NCBI RefSeq assembly: GCF_963662255.1
Contig: NC_085047.1
Location: 99,269,619 to 99,333,618 of the forward strand
Length of the DNA: 64,000 bases
Direction: 5' to 3'
Source: Cinclus cinclus
Taxonomy: Eukaryota; Chordata; Aves; Passeriformes; Cinclidae
The notes under the pieces are model-generated. The model ran no database searches. It was not told the DNA's origin and saw only the letters and a program-made list of their open reading frames with translations. The translations under genes were made by a program, and so were the position numbers. Positions 39,653 to 52,589 of the stretch are shown here, piece after piece. The stretch's first letter is position 1. Every line of letters begins with the position of its first letter.

Positions 39653-42602
39653 CGTCCCAGCGCCGCCGCTCTGAGCCCCATTGCCGGGCAGTTCCTGCGG
39701 GCTGCGGTCGTAGCGCCCTGTCGGCCACACACTGAGACAATTACAAGTACACCAAATAAATTATGTACGAAATACCTATGAAATCAATTTAAGTCTCATC
39801 GAGTCAGTCCCTCTTTCTTTTTCTCCTACATCAGTACACATCTTCCCTCCTACCACCTTCTGGCTGCAGCTCTGTGGTTATCTATTCGCCTCCCCCGTGA
39901 ACAGCTTCCCTCCTCCCCCTTACTGCTTTCCTCAAGAGCAGAGAGCTGCTTTCCTGTCCTTCCCTTCAGCCCTGCCTGTCACCCGCAGCTCTAAAGGAGC
40001 GGGAGAGGACAGGGATAAACTGGTTTATTTTCACCCTTTCCCCTTTTCTGTGCTGCGGGCGGAGCGTGGCGGTGGGCTGGGGCCGGCCGGGACACGGCAG
40101 CGCTGTGAATCGTGTCCCCAAGCGAACTGAATCTGCCGGGTGCGGGCACCGAAACATTGGCTTGGCTCGGCAAGCGTGGGCGGCTTCAGAACTGACACTG
40201 AAGAGACTGGCGGCGTGTTTTTACTGCTGGTGTTACCCATCTAGACTAGAGCTGTCGTCCCTGTGTCCGACTGCGCTGCAATTATGTCTTCATTTTCTGC
40301 GTGGATGGAAGAATGCAACCATTCAGCGTTTTGTGCTTGCTTTGAGTCTGCAGGGCAATTTTCATCTCCCCTTTTCAAACATTTGTTCCCCCTTTATAAT
40401 TTACAATATATTTGCATTTATCAGGGAAGATTTTCTGCTTAAATATAATTTAAGCTTTATCTTAAGGACGACATTGAGCAGCGTACATTTTCTTCCTAAC
40501 TTTTCAGAGAAACTCATACTAGTCATCCTTCGTCCCAAGAACAATGCAAAAAAGATTCTGTATTGTTCTAGTGATACAGAAAAAGGAAAAAAAAAAAGGT
40601 AGAGTAGCACAAATGCATTTTTAGATTAACCAGCATAAATATTGAGATTTATTAAATTACAATTAATAATATTTATTAATTTATTCATAATATAATTATT
40701 TTGAAAGGTTGGACAGAGCTTTAAAGAGAATAGATTTTTAAAGTCATGTCTTATTAATTTTAGCAGAGTAAATAAATCTTTCCTTTAAATAAATTTTTAA
40801 AAAATGGGATGACCCTTGGAATTTAAAACATTCCAGATGTATGGTATGTATTCATAGCAAGACTTTTTAATAACTAATGCAATTTAACAGGAACAGGTGG
40901 CTAATTATGTGGCAGAAGTTCTGTGTCAATTTCTTCTCCTGTCAGTCTACTTCCTAAATAAATTAAATAATATGTGAGGATATAAATATAAGCAAAAGAG
41001 TTTGCTCTTTGGGACTGCTGTCTGAATTACTGTGCATGGTAGCTTGAGAAGAGCAGCCACTTTGGCTGCTCATCCAAATCATTATAAAATGACGTTTGCC
41101 ATGACTTACACTGTTCCAGTAGCACATGGATATGTCTTTGGCATCTGACCAATCAATTTTCTATTCCAGATGCAGTAAGCAAAAATCATTCTGCATTAGT
41201 CTCTGCAGCTCAGTATCCATCAATTGTCTAACCTTGCAGATATAATGATAATTACAGTAATACTAATAATAAAACCCATAATGCTCAAGACACTGCTGAA
41301 ACTTTTCTTAATGAGGAATTGAATTAATCTTGTTTTGTTTGAACATTTACTTCTTAAAACCTTTTCTAGCAATCTGTAATTATTTAAAATACTATTCTAG
41401 CATTGTGTTCCATAACAAAGGATTGAGATGCTCTTAGAATGGATCAGATAGTTTGGTCCCAAAAAAGCAGGTAAGACTGAAAAGCATAAGTAATAGTGTT
41501 CAGGCATCTGAAAGAAAAATGCAATCACTCTTTGAATGAATGTGTTTTTTTTAGGAAACAATGATAAAGCCAATAATATTGAACTGAGAACAGTACATTA
41601 TGTAGTGCTTGAAAATACAGTATTCTTCAGAATTCAAGAGCTTTATTTAATTTCCAATTGCATCTTCCTCTTCTTAATTTCTTTTTCTTTATTGGCTGAA
41701 TTACTTTGAGCTAAGATAATGCTGTGAAGGACTTCCAACACAAAATAGCCCAAAGTGAATGTTATGCATTATTAATAAAAACTTAGATAAAAAAGTCATC
41801 TCTAAAACAAGAGGATCCTAAAGCATTTAACATTTAATCAGCAAAATTTATCTCATGTTCTGCTTTTTGAAAAGCATTAAGGGAAAGAAAAAATTTAATA
41901 GCTGCAGGAATGAAGGATGTGTGTGAATGCCTGACCTTTCATTACTACATACACAATGCCCAAATGTGAAAATGAAAATGCCAGTGCCGTACAGATTATG
42001 AATAGCAGCAGTAATGGTTTCTAATGCTTCAGTACAAATGAAAATGAAGCTCTGATCATAAAAGATTATGGTTAATTTGTCACATAGTAAAAATATCTGT
42101 AAGATTTTCTCATCTTTAGTGATCTTTAGTCCTCTTTAACATGTAACACTCATAAATCTCTTTTGCAATTGTACAGATACCAGCATTGCTCCTCTACAGT
42201 TTTTGACATCTTCAACTATCTTTTCTTTTAGTTTCTTATTCCCAATTTGAAGTATATTTCTAGAGTATGTGATTTCTTTGTTTCTCAGCAAGGAACAAGT
42301 CATACTAATTTTTATTTTAATTAATTGACATAATTATTTATTCAAGGTGTTTGGTATTAAATAATGTATTTTATTGAATAATTGTTTTTATTGATCTCTT
42401 AGCTGCCATAGTATCTAGAACATACTATACAAAACTATGCAAAATTCAGCATCAGCATGTATGGTAGATCTTCTTTGTCCAAAGTATGTCTATTTATGTC
42501 AGAAATCAGAGTAGGGGAGAAACTGTTGGGAGAATCTAGGTGCTAATGAAGCAATATTTGCATTATATTACTATCAGTATATCAATTGCCTAAGTTTTTT
42601 TC

Positions 42603-43252
42603 TGTCGCTGTCTGCGGGGTCTCCTGAACTTGATATCACCCACAACAGGACATTTAGGTGGTTTAGAGTTCAAGTCTTCTCAGCTCGAGCATCAAAGAAG
42701 AGTCAGGAAGCCATTTTCTGAGGTTTACAAGGTTGCTTATTCTTTCTTATCTAAGAAATTCTTTCTCTAACTAACAGAGATCTGTGTAGCACGTCGATCC
42801 AAGGCACTCTATCTGCCCTTGGGCAGAACTTATCTTTTATACTATAAATTACATACCTAATGTTTACCATTACTTTCCAATACATGACACCTTTATTACA
42901 CTGTCCAACTTTGTCCCAAAGCAATCCAGTGATGCCATCCTGACTCAGAAGATAGATGACATGAAGAAGAAGAAGAAGAAGAAAAGACGTACCATGCCCA
43001 AAATCCTCTATCTTAGCTTTAAACCCCTAATATAAACATTTCTAAAAACTCATTTTCTATCTTCTAACAATCTAATTTATACTCTACTTAATTTTTGTGA
43101 CTTGTAATTGTTCCTGCAATGTTGATAACTTTTTCCAGGAACTAAAATCCAGTCCCCAGTGGTCTTTGGCTCTATACCAAGCCCTCTGAACCCCCTGCCT
43201 GAAGGGTCTCGAGGCACCCAGGGAAGCTAGGGGAACACCCTGGACTCCCACA
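42603..43252 (-). mobile_element. Solo LTR, ERVK-like, with 5-bp flanking duplication
   Basis: The block has left edge TGTCGCTGTCTGCGG and right edge GGACTCCCACA, again TG...CA (650 bp). TTTTC flanks both sides (42598-42602 and 43253-43257), a probable target-site duplication, though the left flank lies in a T-run, so it is weaker evidence. The minus strand has a TATAAAAG box near 42840 and an AATAAG-like signal near 42735, placing U3, R and U5 right to left. It is antisense to FRMPD4. No internal retroviral region is present. A short GAA microsatellite (42961-42984) sits inside. Confidence 0.85.
42961..42984. repeat. (GAA)n microsatellite inside an LTR
   Basis: Seven or so tandem GAA triplets lie within the LTR at 42603-43252 and form a likely site of length variation. 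Confidence 0.9.
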
Positions 43253-46200
43253 TTTTCAAGACCAGGAGGCAAACAAGAGCTCTACTAGAGGCAGTGTTCA
43301 TTGTGGATGATAGCAATGTTGCTTTTCCTGCTCCAGCAGGTGCTGTGACCATCCCAGCAAGGGGACTTTTCTTCAAATCTGTACAGAGTCACTCTTCAGT
43401 CCAGCTTTGGATTGATAGTTTGTGACAGAAGAGCTGCACGTTGCTTCTTCAACCATCAGTGTAGTTTTAACCTGGGCAGAGAGTTACATTTCTGCAAAAA
43501 TAGCCATCAGCTGTGCCATGAGGTTTTTGTTGACTTCTGGGCTAAGTTTAAGTTGCTCTACCACTTAAAATGAAGAGAAGTAGTCCAGCGCAAATTAGCT
43601 CAAAATTTTCCCTTCTCATGGGGCATGAGATATCTGCTGCATCCAGACTAGAGTAAAATACTGTTGAGTAAAGTGATGCTTGTTGTCTTCTAACATAGTG
43701 TCAACAAAAACAGACATTAAAAATAAGCCATCAGAAGACAGAATTTATTTTCTAAATGAAAATTTATATAGCATCTCTCTGAAGGAAAGACAAGGAAACC
43801 AGCAAACCTTCATTATGTGAATGTTAGAATGACGTTTACTCCCTGAAACATCCTTTTCAATTTCTTGATCATACTGTTAATCTGTGTGTTACACTAAGAT
43901 AAATGAATGGAATAACACCAATTTCCGGGGTTCAAAAAGTTGTCTCATAATGCCCTTCAGCTTTAATCATTATTTTATCTGTTTCCTCTATTGAAATAAA
44001 ATTGGAATAAAAATTCACGAGACTACTTTACTGTGTCAAGGTGTCTAAACAAGTGCTGGAAATTTAGGAGAGCATAAGAAAGTTTATTTTATTCTAATTC
44101 AGATAATTTAGAGGAACATAAGAGACCTATACAGAGATGTATTCAAGATGTTGAATTTCTTTCTTTCTCTCTCCCAAGTAAGTGAACTCTGAACTCAGTT
44201 TGACCATCCATATATATTTACAAAAATTTAGAAGTTATTTTAGAAAACTTAGTTATTTTAGAAGGATGTTGTTATTACATTTAGCATTTTTAAAATTAAA
44301 CTTTATATGAACATGTATGCTACTATGACAAAATCACGATGGCTCCATTTTTGAAGTCTGAACATAAGAAATGACAAAGTAATTGGAATGTATTTCATAA
44401 CCATTGTTGGGTGTCTGGTGGGTGCCTCAGAGAAAAGGTTCATGCCACTCTTTCAAAGCATAGTCTGTCATGTCAGCATTGAGTTGGATTTTTTGGAATG
44501 GTTAGAATTTACCATGCTGTGCATTTTGTTCTGCAACTTTGGTGTTTTGTTGCAGCCAAAGTTCCCGGACATCCTCAATAAGAATGCCAGTGCAAAGGAT
44601 GAGTGAACCCAAATTGATTGCATGGGTTTAATGTCCCTGAGCAGTGGGCAGGTGTAGTGTGTCTGCTGCATCTGTGTGTGTGGACAGCTGCTGAATGAGA
44701 GAACAGAATTGCACTTAGCTCACTTAGAAGCTGTCTGAAAGGGCTTGCACAAAATGCTCACAGGAATGCCATTTAAAAGTAATTGCAGTCTGATGGAAAC
44801 AGCAGAGTCTGACAAACAAAGACAGGAAAATTTCAGGAGAATACAACTGACCTTTCCATGGTGAGACCAACCACTTCTGTAAATATTTTGCTTTGCTAGT
44901 ATTGTATTAAAACTCCATAGAACTGTTTCTCAAGATACGTCATCAATAGTCATCTTGTGGCTGCCTGATATTAATTTTCTTCATTACACTTTGAAAATTA
45001 ATGTTTCCTCAGAACTTTTGAGACTTTGGCAGTTAATGATAGAAAAACTAGCACTGGCCTGGATGAGTGACCTGTGAGACCAATATTATCTCATTTTGTC
45101 TGCCTTTGATCCTTTAAAACTAATGTGTAGAAAGTCTAATTAGAAGAGGATAGCTAAACAATTAATTAATAGGGGAATAAGCACTACAATTTTCTCCTTG
45201 GCTGTATGGCATCTTTGTGCAGCATGAATTAATTGACATGGTGATGGTGTTGGCAGTGGTATGCCAACAGCTGGACTTGGTGACAGTCTCGGTCCATCAC
45301 ATATACACTCATGCTCATTTGGCTCTTGGTTGTTTTTTGATACACTGACCAAAATGAGCAAATACTGCTTCTGCTGGATCAGAGAACCCCTGTGTTGTAA
45401 TTCCTAATATGTTCTCGGTTCCATCTTGAAGTACAACCCCAAGTTCTCTCAGGGGTTGAGGGACACCACCATAAATCTCTGTAAGGACAAAAATGGTTTT
45501 CTAAGGAAGGCACCTCAGTCCATGTCAAGTTTTATGCATATTGCCAGTACTTAGAGGTGCGCTCAAGAATTTATTGCAGGCCATTGTAGTAAGGAGCAGG
45601 TAACCAGGTATTGCTCAGGAGTTAGGCAGCAGTGTAATGCTGCTGTTGGTATTCAAGCAACTTTGCTGAAGCACTCTTGTACAACATACACAGGTATTTA
45701 CAGCATACAGAGGTATTTACTGTTTGTACAACATTTTGGTAACTCAGTTACAAAGTTTTAACAGCCTTAAACTTGAAAATATGAGCAGCTAGAAAACTTT
45801 GAGTGTTTGTGAGAAGAGGGTTTATTTTGACAAGAGGTAAATATAGTCATCATACAGCACTGAAATTCAAGAACAACAACTTTATAGGGCTCACCTTGCC
45901 AAAGTGCTAATACAGAAAGAAATAGTGTAAATTTGGCACATGTGAAAGTTTGACAGATGAATAGCCTTAAAGGAGAGGAGGCTTTTTTATTTTCAAAGCC
46001 TTTATTGCAGTGGTATCTGAGATGGCATTTGCTGTGTGAAAGCCCACCTGTGTGCCACAGCCCTGATCTGAAGGGATCCCTTCCGTCGAAGGAAGCGAGC
46101 GTAATTCAGCCTGCAGACACATTCACTCCTTGACCCCTTACAGAGATTGCCAACAAGGGTTCCAATTAGTGCCAGCAGCAGACTGACAGTTTTAAAGATT

Positions 46201-47732
46201 GACTTTCACACCATGCCAGGCCTTTAAAATAAAGAACATTTATACAAAATACAATTTGCTTTGACAGTAATTTTCAGTATGCTATTATTGAAGTTATTTA
46301 TGTTTGAATCAGAGCATCTTTCCACTCATCTCTGTTTCTACTGCTCTTTGATCCTGCAGTGTTGTAATAATCCCGTCCTTACGTGTTTTATACTTTATGT
46401 GGCAGTGGTTGTTTCAAGTATCCATTACTTGCACAATTTTTAGGGCTCCGACATTCAATCAGGATTCTTGCAAAGTTCCCAAGTTCTTGTGCAGATTGCT
46501 TCTGCTGTTGCAAGCCCTCACATATTTGATGGCAGACTTAAATTTTAATAACTTTGTGAAGCAGCAGGCTATGCAAATGAAATTCCAGGGTTCACGAGTT
46601 CACAAGTTGAAGATGCTTGCATGTCAAGAGTATTTAATTGCATTGACAGTGAGGCTAAGGACAGGTAATATCATTAACATCAGTAGACAGGGCAACCACA
46701 GCTTTCCAAATGTGATTGTGTTGTCTCTGTCTTCTGATACCAAGGATTACAATGCACCATCCTGATCTCCAAAAATATGACCTGAGCACTATGATCTTTG
46801 TGTTCTGTGCATATCATCTCCAGAAAACCATATCCATGCTGATGCTTATCTCTTAAGTTGTTCTTCATGTGTCTGGCACCTTGGCCTCATATCCTCATCT
46901 TCTTTGACTATATTTCATGCAGTGTTACCTGTCCTCCCTAAACTGGGACCCCAGACCTCACCTCTGTGGTGATGTACCTTATTTCATGAGCCTCCTGCTA
47001 TGCTTCTTGCCTGCTGCATTCCTGCAACTGTCTTCCGAGATGGAGTTGGGGATGTAATGCCATGTGTGGTGTACCCTGCTTTTCCTGGATGGTATGATGG
47101 CAGGAATGCCCATCTCACTGTGTAGAGGATCTTCAGAGAGAGTTCCCAGAGATCAGCAGAACATGCAGAGACTGAAATTCCATTACCACTCTTCCAGCAG
47201 ATGGTTCTGCTAGATTTTGGCAACCTCTAGAGAAAGTATAATTTTCCATGTTCCCCTAAAAAAAATTCTGGAAAATAACATTCTAGGCATGGAGAGGTCT
47301 GATGCTTGATGTGCTACTGAAACAGTGATTATGTCGAGAAGACCAAAAAGGATCTGCCTACAGTAGCATGGTGTCTAGCTTGATGTAATCTGTTGTACTT
47401 GTCTATTAGAGTCATGGAACTATTGCCTGTAGTTTGTATTCTGCAGGGTTACCTTTGGGAATGGAAAGGGAAGAGCCCCACATGCCATGGCTCTTGCTGG
47501 AGGATTGTCTGGTGCAGAGGGCTTTTATCCTGGGTGTTCTTGTTTGCACAGTGCTGCTTCTCCTGTGACAAAAACAGCCCTGGGGAAGTCACACCCTTCT
47601 TAAAGCCTTTCTCCCTGGATCCCTCCACACTGTTTCATGGATGTCCATGAATACTGAGTTTGTCTGATAGTTATGAAGGTTCCCCAGGTCAGCTCAGACA
47701 GGTTGGCATCATCACAGGACCTCAAGGCTCAC

Positions 47733-47771
47733 TGTGTGTGTGTGTGTATGTGTGTGTGTGGTGTGTGTGTG

Positions 47772-47819
<48 letters not shown>

Positions 47820-47830
47820 CTGTGTGTGTG
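47733..47830. repeat. Long interrupted (GT)n microsatellite
   Basis: About 100 bp of GT dinucleotides are broken by single TATG, GG and TAG interruptions. The apparent Cys/Val-rich and His/Thr-rich open frames across it are artefacts. Long GT tracts can adopt Z-DNA (established knowledge). Confidence 0.95.
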
Positions 47831-50021
47831 CGCTGTGTAATAACAACGGATAATGAGGAAACTGCCTTAAATTGGGTCTACTCTGTCCCACCAAGGTCCT
47901 TCTAGAAGATGTCTCTGTCCCTGGAGATAAATCTGTCTGGATCTCTGGGGAAAACTCTTCCACAGGAACTGTTGCTCATGCTAAAAACCTGGCGAAGTGA
48001 AATTTATAGCTTCCCTGGGTGAATATAAATACTGTACAACAGGTTTTATGTAAAAATGTATATACAGCTCAAATAAAAGTGATCCTTAGTTGGAACTAAA
48101 TTATTTTAAGGTCTCTTCAAATCCAAACCTTTCTCTGATTCTGTGATTCATTCTATTAAATAATTAAAAAATACGACAGTAGAATGACTTTGCAAACTCT
48201 TTGCTCGTTAATACTGTGTTAATATTCATAATATTGAAAGACATCCAACCATTGAATGATTTTTCTCTAGCCTAGATGCTAGAATTTGAAGATAATTTCC
48301 ACCTTTCCTTAGCTTCGAATAGGGCATTTGAGGTAACCTGTTAAATTTTGTAGTTAGCTTTTGACTCATTGATTTCCATTTCCTTACTTCAAAAATGTAG
48401 TGTAAACATATTGCAGATCATGGCATCAAACTCCACAGTTGTGGAGTTCAGACGTTTCTCATCAATAGTGAGACCCAAATTGAAAGAGATTATTTTAAAA
48501 TGGCTGAGAAAAAGTGTTTGACAACAAGAGTTTCAGAATTTAATGTTCATGATGAATTAAACAGCTGTTAGTTAGAAGATTTTTCTGAACTGTATTCCCT
48601 GAATATTATATTATATTATTTATTATAGCTTTAATTAATTCTTTATTTGTTCATCTTCAGTGGGAAAGAAACCAAGTACTCCTCTAGTAGGTAAAATTGC
48701 TAAAAGCTTTAAAATTAGCATAAATAATTTTTCATTCTTATGTCTTAAAGGCAATATATATACTTTTAATATTTATATGCTATATTTGCTGTATGATGCA
48801 CGTGAATAACAGACCAGCTTATTCTGTTTGGCTCAGATACTGGGATTCCCCCATGTTTCTCATCTGCCTTTGCCCTTCCTCTCTTCCAGCTAGCAAGAAG
48901 CAGAAGGGAGGCAGTGATTTCCAGCCTCAAGTTCACAGAGGCTGGCATTATAGCTGAATGTTAATGCCTCATGTAGCTCGAGATGCCTGATACTTAGTAA
49001 TGCAACTTTAACCTTTGTAACAGACATAATTTGATTCTCAAACCATCTATATTCTCTCCTTGTTGCAGCCTAAGTAGCTGTGAGGAGTAGTGAGAATGGA
49101 CAAATATAATCACCATGCAGGACACGGAGGACAGAGAGATGAATCACAAATTCCCATCAAAGTTTTCAGATTTTAGCCTTATTATCACTATTTGAGTCTA
49201 ATGTCAGGAAATAAAAGAAACATGAAGATATTTTGTTGTGTTGTTAGCCAGTCAGATGGCAGAGCATTGAAAAAGTCAGCAGTTTGTTTTATAAGCTGGT
49301 ATTGCAGACATTTGGTCTTGAGTGACTGTAAAATAGCACAGAAATAATTGGGTAGTTGTTAAGTGAGGTTGAAAGGTAATAAAATAATAAAACAACTGTA
49401 ATATATGGTTTTTTTCCTTTTTTTTTAGTTTAGTCACATTTTAAATGAGGAAAGACATTTCAGAGTGAAACTAAGACTGCAATTGTGGGTTTTTTTAGCT
49501 TTTGCCACTGTGTTTCAGGTGTTGTTTAAAAGACAGCTCACATTTCAGTGTGATGATGTACCTTGTTTCTGTAATCTTAACTGTCTGTATGTTCTGCCAT
49601 CACATGAGGACATAAGTTTGTCCACATACATTTAAACTACAAACACAAAGATCACACAGTAAGTTATTTCATTGTTTCTCCATTCTTGTGACATATACAA
49701 TACATGGTACAATTGGCAGTCTCCAGTGCTGTGCAAGGTTTTGCAAATAGATCCATAAGTTACCTTTCTTAACATGTATTTGTAGATTCCAAGAAATGTG
49801 GTAATGATACAAATATCTAATAAAAGAAATAAAATTGGAAGCTCTAAGTAATTTTTCTTTAGTTATGTGATATAAGATTAGACTTTGCCCCTTACATGAC
49901 TGGTGGCTTTGACGAAAGTAAAATTTGTAATCCTTGTTGGCATTCAGTAATATGTTTGTTTCAGCAAATATAGACTGGCTTTCTAGATCTATTTTCTGAC
50001 TAGGCCTTTAGTCTCTCTTCC

Positions 50022-50045
50022 TTTTTTTTTTTTTTTTTTTTTTTT
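50022..50045. repeat. T-homopolymer, 24 bases
   Basis: A pure T run lies in the intron about 1.1 kb upstream of FRMPD4 exon 51140-51185. It looks like a polypyrimidine tract but is not followed by an exon. Confidence 0.9.
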
Positions 50046-51139
50046 GCTTTTTGGCTTTTTAAGTTGCATATCAATGGTGTCATTTTGCCTATAAGGTGAC
50101 CCGATATAAGACCAGTACAGTATGATTTCTTTTCATTAATTCTGCTCAATAGGTCAGGCATGCAAAATCAATTCCATGTCAATTTAGCCAGGTAGTAAAT
50201 CACATAAATAAACAATTTGTGTTTGAATATAGTAAAACCATTTAATTCTATCTAAACAAAATGGCAACTGATCTTTTCTTAGCTAATGACACCAACTGCA
50301 GCCATCTGATCAAAAGATAATACAAGAGATACTGTGATTGCCTTTTCTTCCTTCTTCCACTTTACTTTTTCACAGTTATCCACCACCCCCAACTACCCAC
50401 CAAGAGTTAAAATAGATAAATTATTTGTCTAGACCACTTGGTCGCATCAAGATTCATAATAACTTTTTATCCTATAAATCAGTTGTGGATTTTTAAAGGT
50501 TTTCATATGTTTTCCATTTACTAGTTTCATTGTAAAAAATAACTATTTAAATTGAAAGGAAAGACTTTCCTTAGCAATCCTGTAAAAATTTTAAAATTCT
50601 AACAGGAGAATTCACCAGATATTTGTCTTTTCCCACCCATATGAAAAGGTGAGCTAGAGAAGAATTGGGGGCTAAATTTTGTCCTTATTTTTGTTTTGAA
50701 AAAAGCCCTATTGACTTCAAACAGATTTGGCTTGAAGTGTACAAGAGCTAAATGGTATAAAAATTACTTGCATTTGTAAAGTAGGTAAAAGAAATTTGTA
50801 GGCTGCAGATGCTGAACTAATGCAATTAATCAAAGGTTGTTTCATTCTTACTAGAGACAACCATTATTGGAGCATGCAGGTTTCTCTGATGAAGCAAGAA
50901 TTTTATAGCATAAACTGCAAAGTTAGGCCAATTCAATTTGTTAGATTGGAAAAAAAATTATTTCTTAATATTTATTGTTATTTTGGCATATCATTAATCT
51001 CTCTACTAATCTGCTATGTCATTGTAATAAACATTCTTCCATGTTACTGCAGTTTTCTCCATTAAAAAGAAAAGCTGGTTATCAGTAGTGAGTAAAACTG
51101 ACGTTTTACTTGATTTTACTTTTTTTTTTCTTTTTATAG

Positions 51140-51185
51140 AAGCTGCAAAGAATCGATCCTCCTTACTGTTGTTCAACCTTATCCG
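51140..51185 (+). CDS. FRMPD4: FRMPD4 short exon: last PDZ strand
   Basis: This 46-nt exon completes the split Arg codon with one base and adds 15 codons: SCKESILLTVVQPYP (phase 2 in, phase 0 out). The acceptor is a T-rich tract ending ATAG and the donor is a strong GTAAGT. ILLTVVQP is the final beta strand that closes the PDZ fold. The exon lies 33 kb from its upstream neighbour and 9.4 kb from the next one. Because 46 is not a multiple of three, skipping it would shift the frame and remove the FERM domain, so its inclusion is essential for the full-length scaffold. The match to FRMPD4 is clear despite the small size, because the flanking phases agree exactly with both neighbouring exons. 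Confidence 0.95.
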
Positions 51186-52589
51186 GTAAGTATTCTCAAT
51201 GTTTTCTGAATTAGTTTCCTAGCAACACAGCAGCTTCTTTTTCTGCCCATATTCTGTTTGTGTCCCTCCATTATCTGTGCAATTAAAAGAAGTAAGTGCA
51301 ATAAGGTCAGTGTCTATTAAAGATGATGTTTCAGATGGCATTACTGTACTCAAAGGCTGCACTAGTCAATTTAAACATAAGAGAGTCTTTAAACTCATAG
51401 TGACAGAGCAGAATTCTGAGTTCTGCTTTGATTTCTTGTTTGTTGCAGCTCCTGGGTTATTCTTGATTCTGCGTTGGTCCCACAGAGTTAAACTGCTGCA
51501 GCAAACCAGCTCTACCTTTTCTAAGGCAGGGCTCTATTGGTATCTCCATCTTGTGGAGGTGAAGGGAGAGCAGAGACAGGCAACCTTGTGAGGTTGCCTT
51601 GAATGGGCTGGGAGAAACTGCAACCCATTCAGAGCTGGTTGATGCAACATGACTTAGCAACTCACTCAGTGGTTTGTGGGAGTGGGTTCATGACCTGTCT
51701 CTTCAAACCCATCTCCCATGAATGAAGGGGAGAAGCCAAGCCAGGGGAGGAAACTCGTATGTTCATGCACAGCCACGCATACATTGTGTGCTGCTGAGTG
51801 GCCTCAGCCATGGAGTAATTTAGGAGTAATTCAGATTCAACAGGTCCATTTGGTTCCCTGTTGTCTAGCCTGATACATAGCAGTTTTCATTAACAAGGGA
51901 TAATTGCATCCTTTTCATGCAACAATAAGAGATGAGGTGGATTTGACACAAAGACTTGATGAAAACAAGTTTATCTGATGAAGCTGCCAAAATGTACATC
52001 TTGCAAATGCCACTTGGCCCGTGCTGTGTGCTTTAGTACTAGTCATTAGCCTTTCTGGTTAGTTTTGAGGTGGCCATGCAGCTTTACTTATCCTGCACCC
52101 TTTCTAGAAGCCAGTCTGCACTGCACCTAATCTGTGGGGGGAAAGTATGCATTCCACAGCAAAAACAGGCAAGGGCTGCCCCCCTGCAGAAAGACCTGTC
52201 AGGAAGGTGATCTGGGATCAGGTCACTTGAAGCCTGGTGTGACTAAGTAAAAAAACCTAACTGTCTTCAAGGCTTCTATTTTACAGCCAGTGGTTTAAGT
52301 CATAGTGAGTATATATAATATAGGGAAAAAGAAATCTCCACCCACTTTTCTTTTTTTATGCACGTTTCATCCATTGACAGACTTAATTCTTGTCTATAAA
52401 TATCAGGTGAAGAAAGGGCATTTGCTTTAGTGCATATATGTGTAGTCCTTAAAAGTGGACAGCAAAGTGTAGTACTACATCTGTGACATGCTGTGACCTG
52501 TTATCATTATGCTAGTGGTCTGAGAGCAAGCCTGTATGTACTGAATGTAAGGGAAGCTGAAACCCAAATAAATTGTGCACACCATGTTC

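Larger units (their letters stand above)
38770..40250. other. GC-rich, CpG-containing island inside the intron
   Basis: This block is visibly GC-rich, with many CpG dinucleotides near 38880-39060, 39215-39260 and 40050-40200, set in AT-rich intron. It contains short repeats at 39113-39209, an 18-bp minisatellite at 39329-39652 and a partial repeat near 40150-40174. A short motif (CGAA-CATTG-CTTGGCTCGGCA-GC) appears in direct orientation at about 39199-39223 and again about 950 bp later. It could be an orphan CpG island or intragenic promoter, or an inserted GC-rich sequence. Long overlapping open frames on both strands reflect the repeat and base composition and I do not call them genes. An AATAAA at about 39757 follows. 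Confidence 0.6.

Noticed and set aside
39165..39781. Overlapping repetitive open frames of 160-190 codons on both strands
   Set aside because: They are explained by an 18-bp tandem repeat, whose period keeps several frames open at once. No independent coding evidence.
40066..40602. Open frame of about 178 codons on the plus strand
   Set aside because: It crosses from the GC-rich island into AT-rich DNA with an abrupt change of composition, and the peptide has no recognisable features.
47660..47963. Cys/Val-rich and His/Thr-rich open frames
   Set aside because: These are translations of a GT/AC microsatellite.
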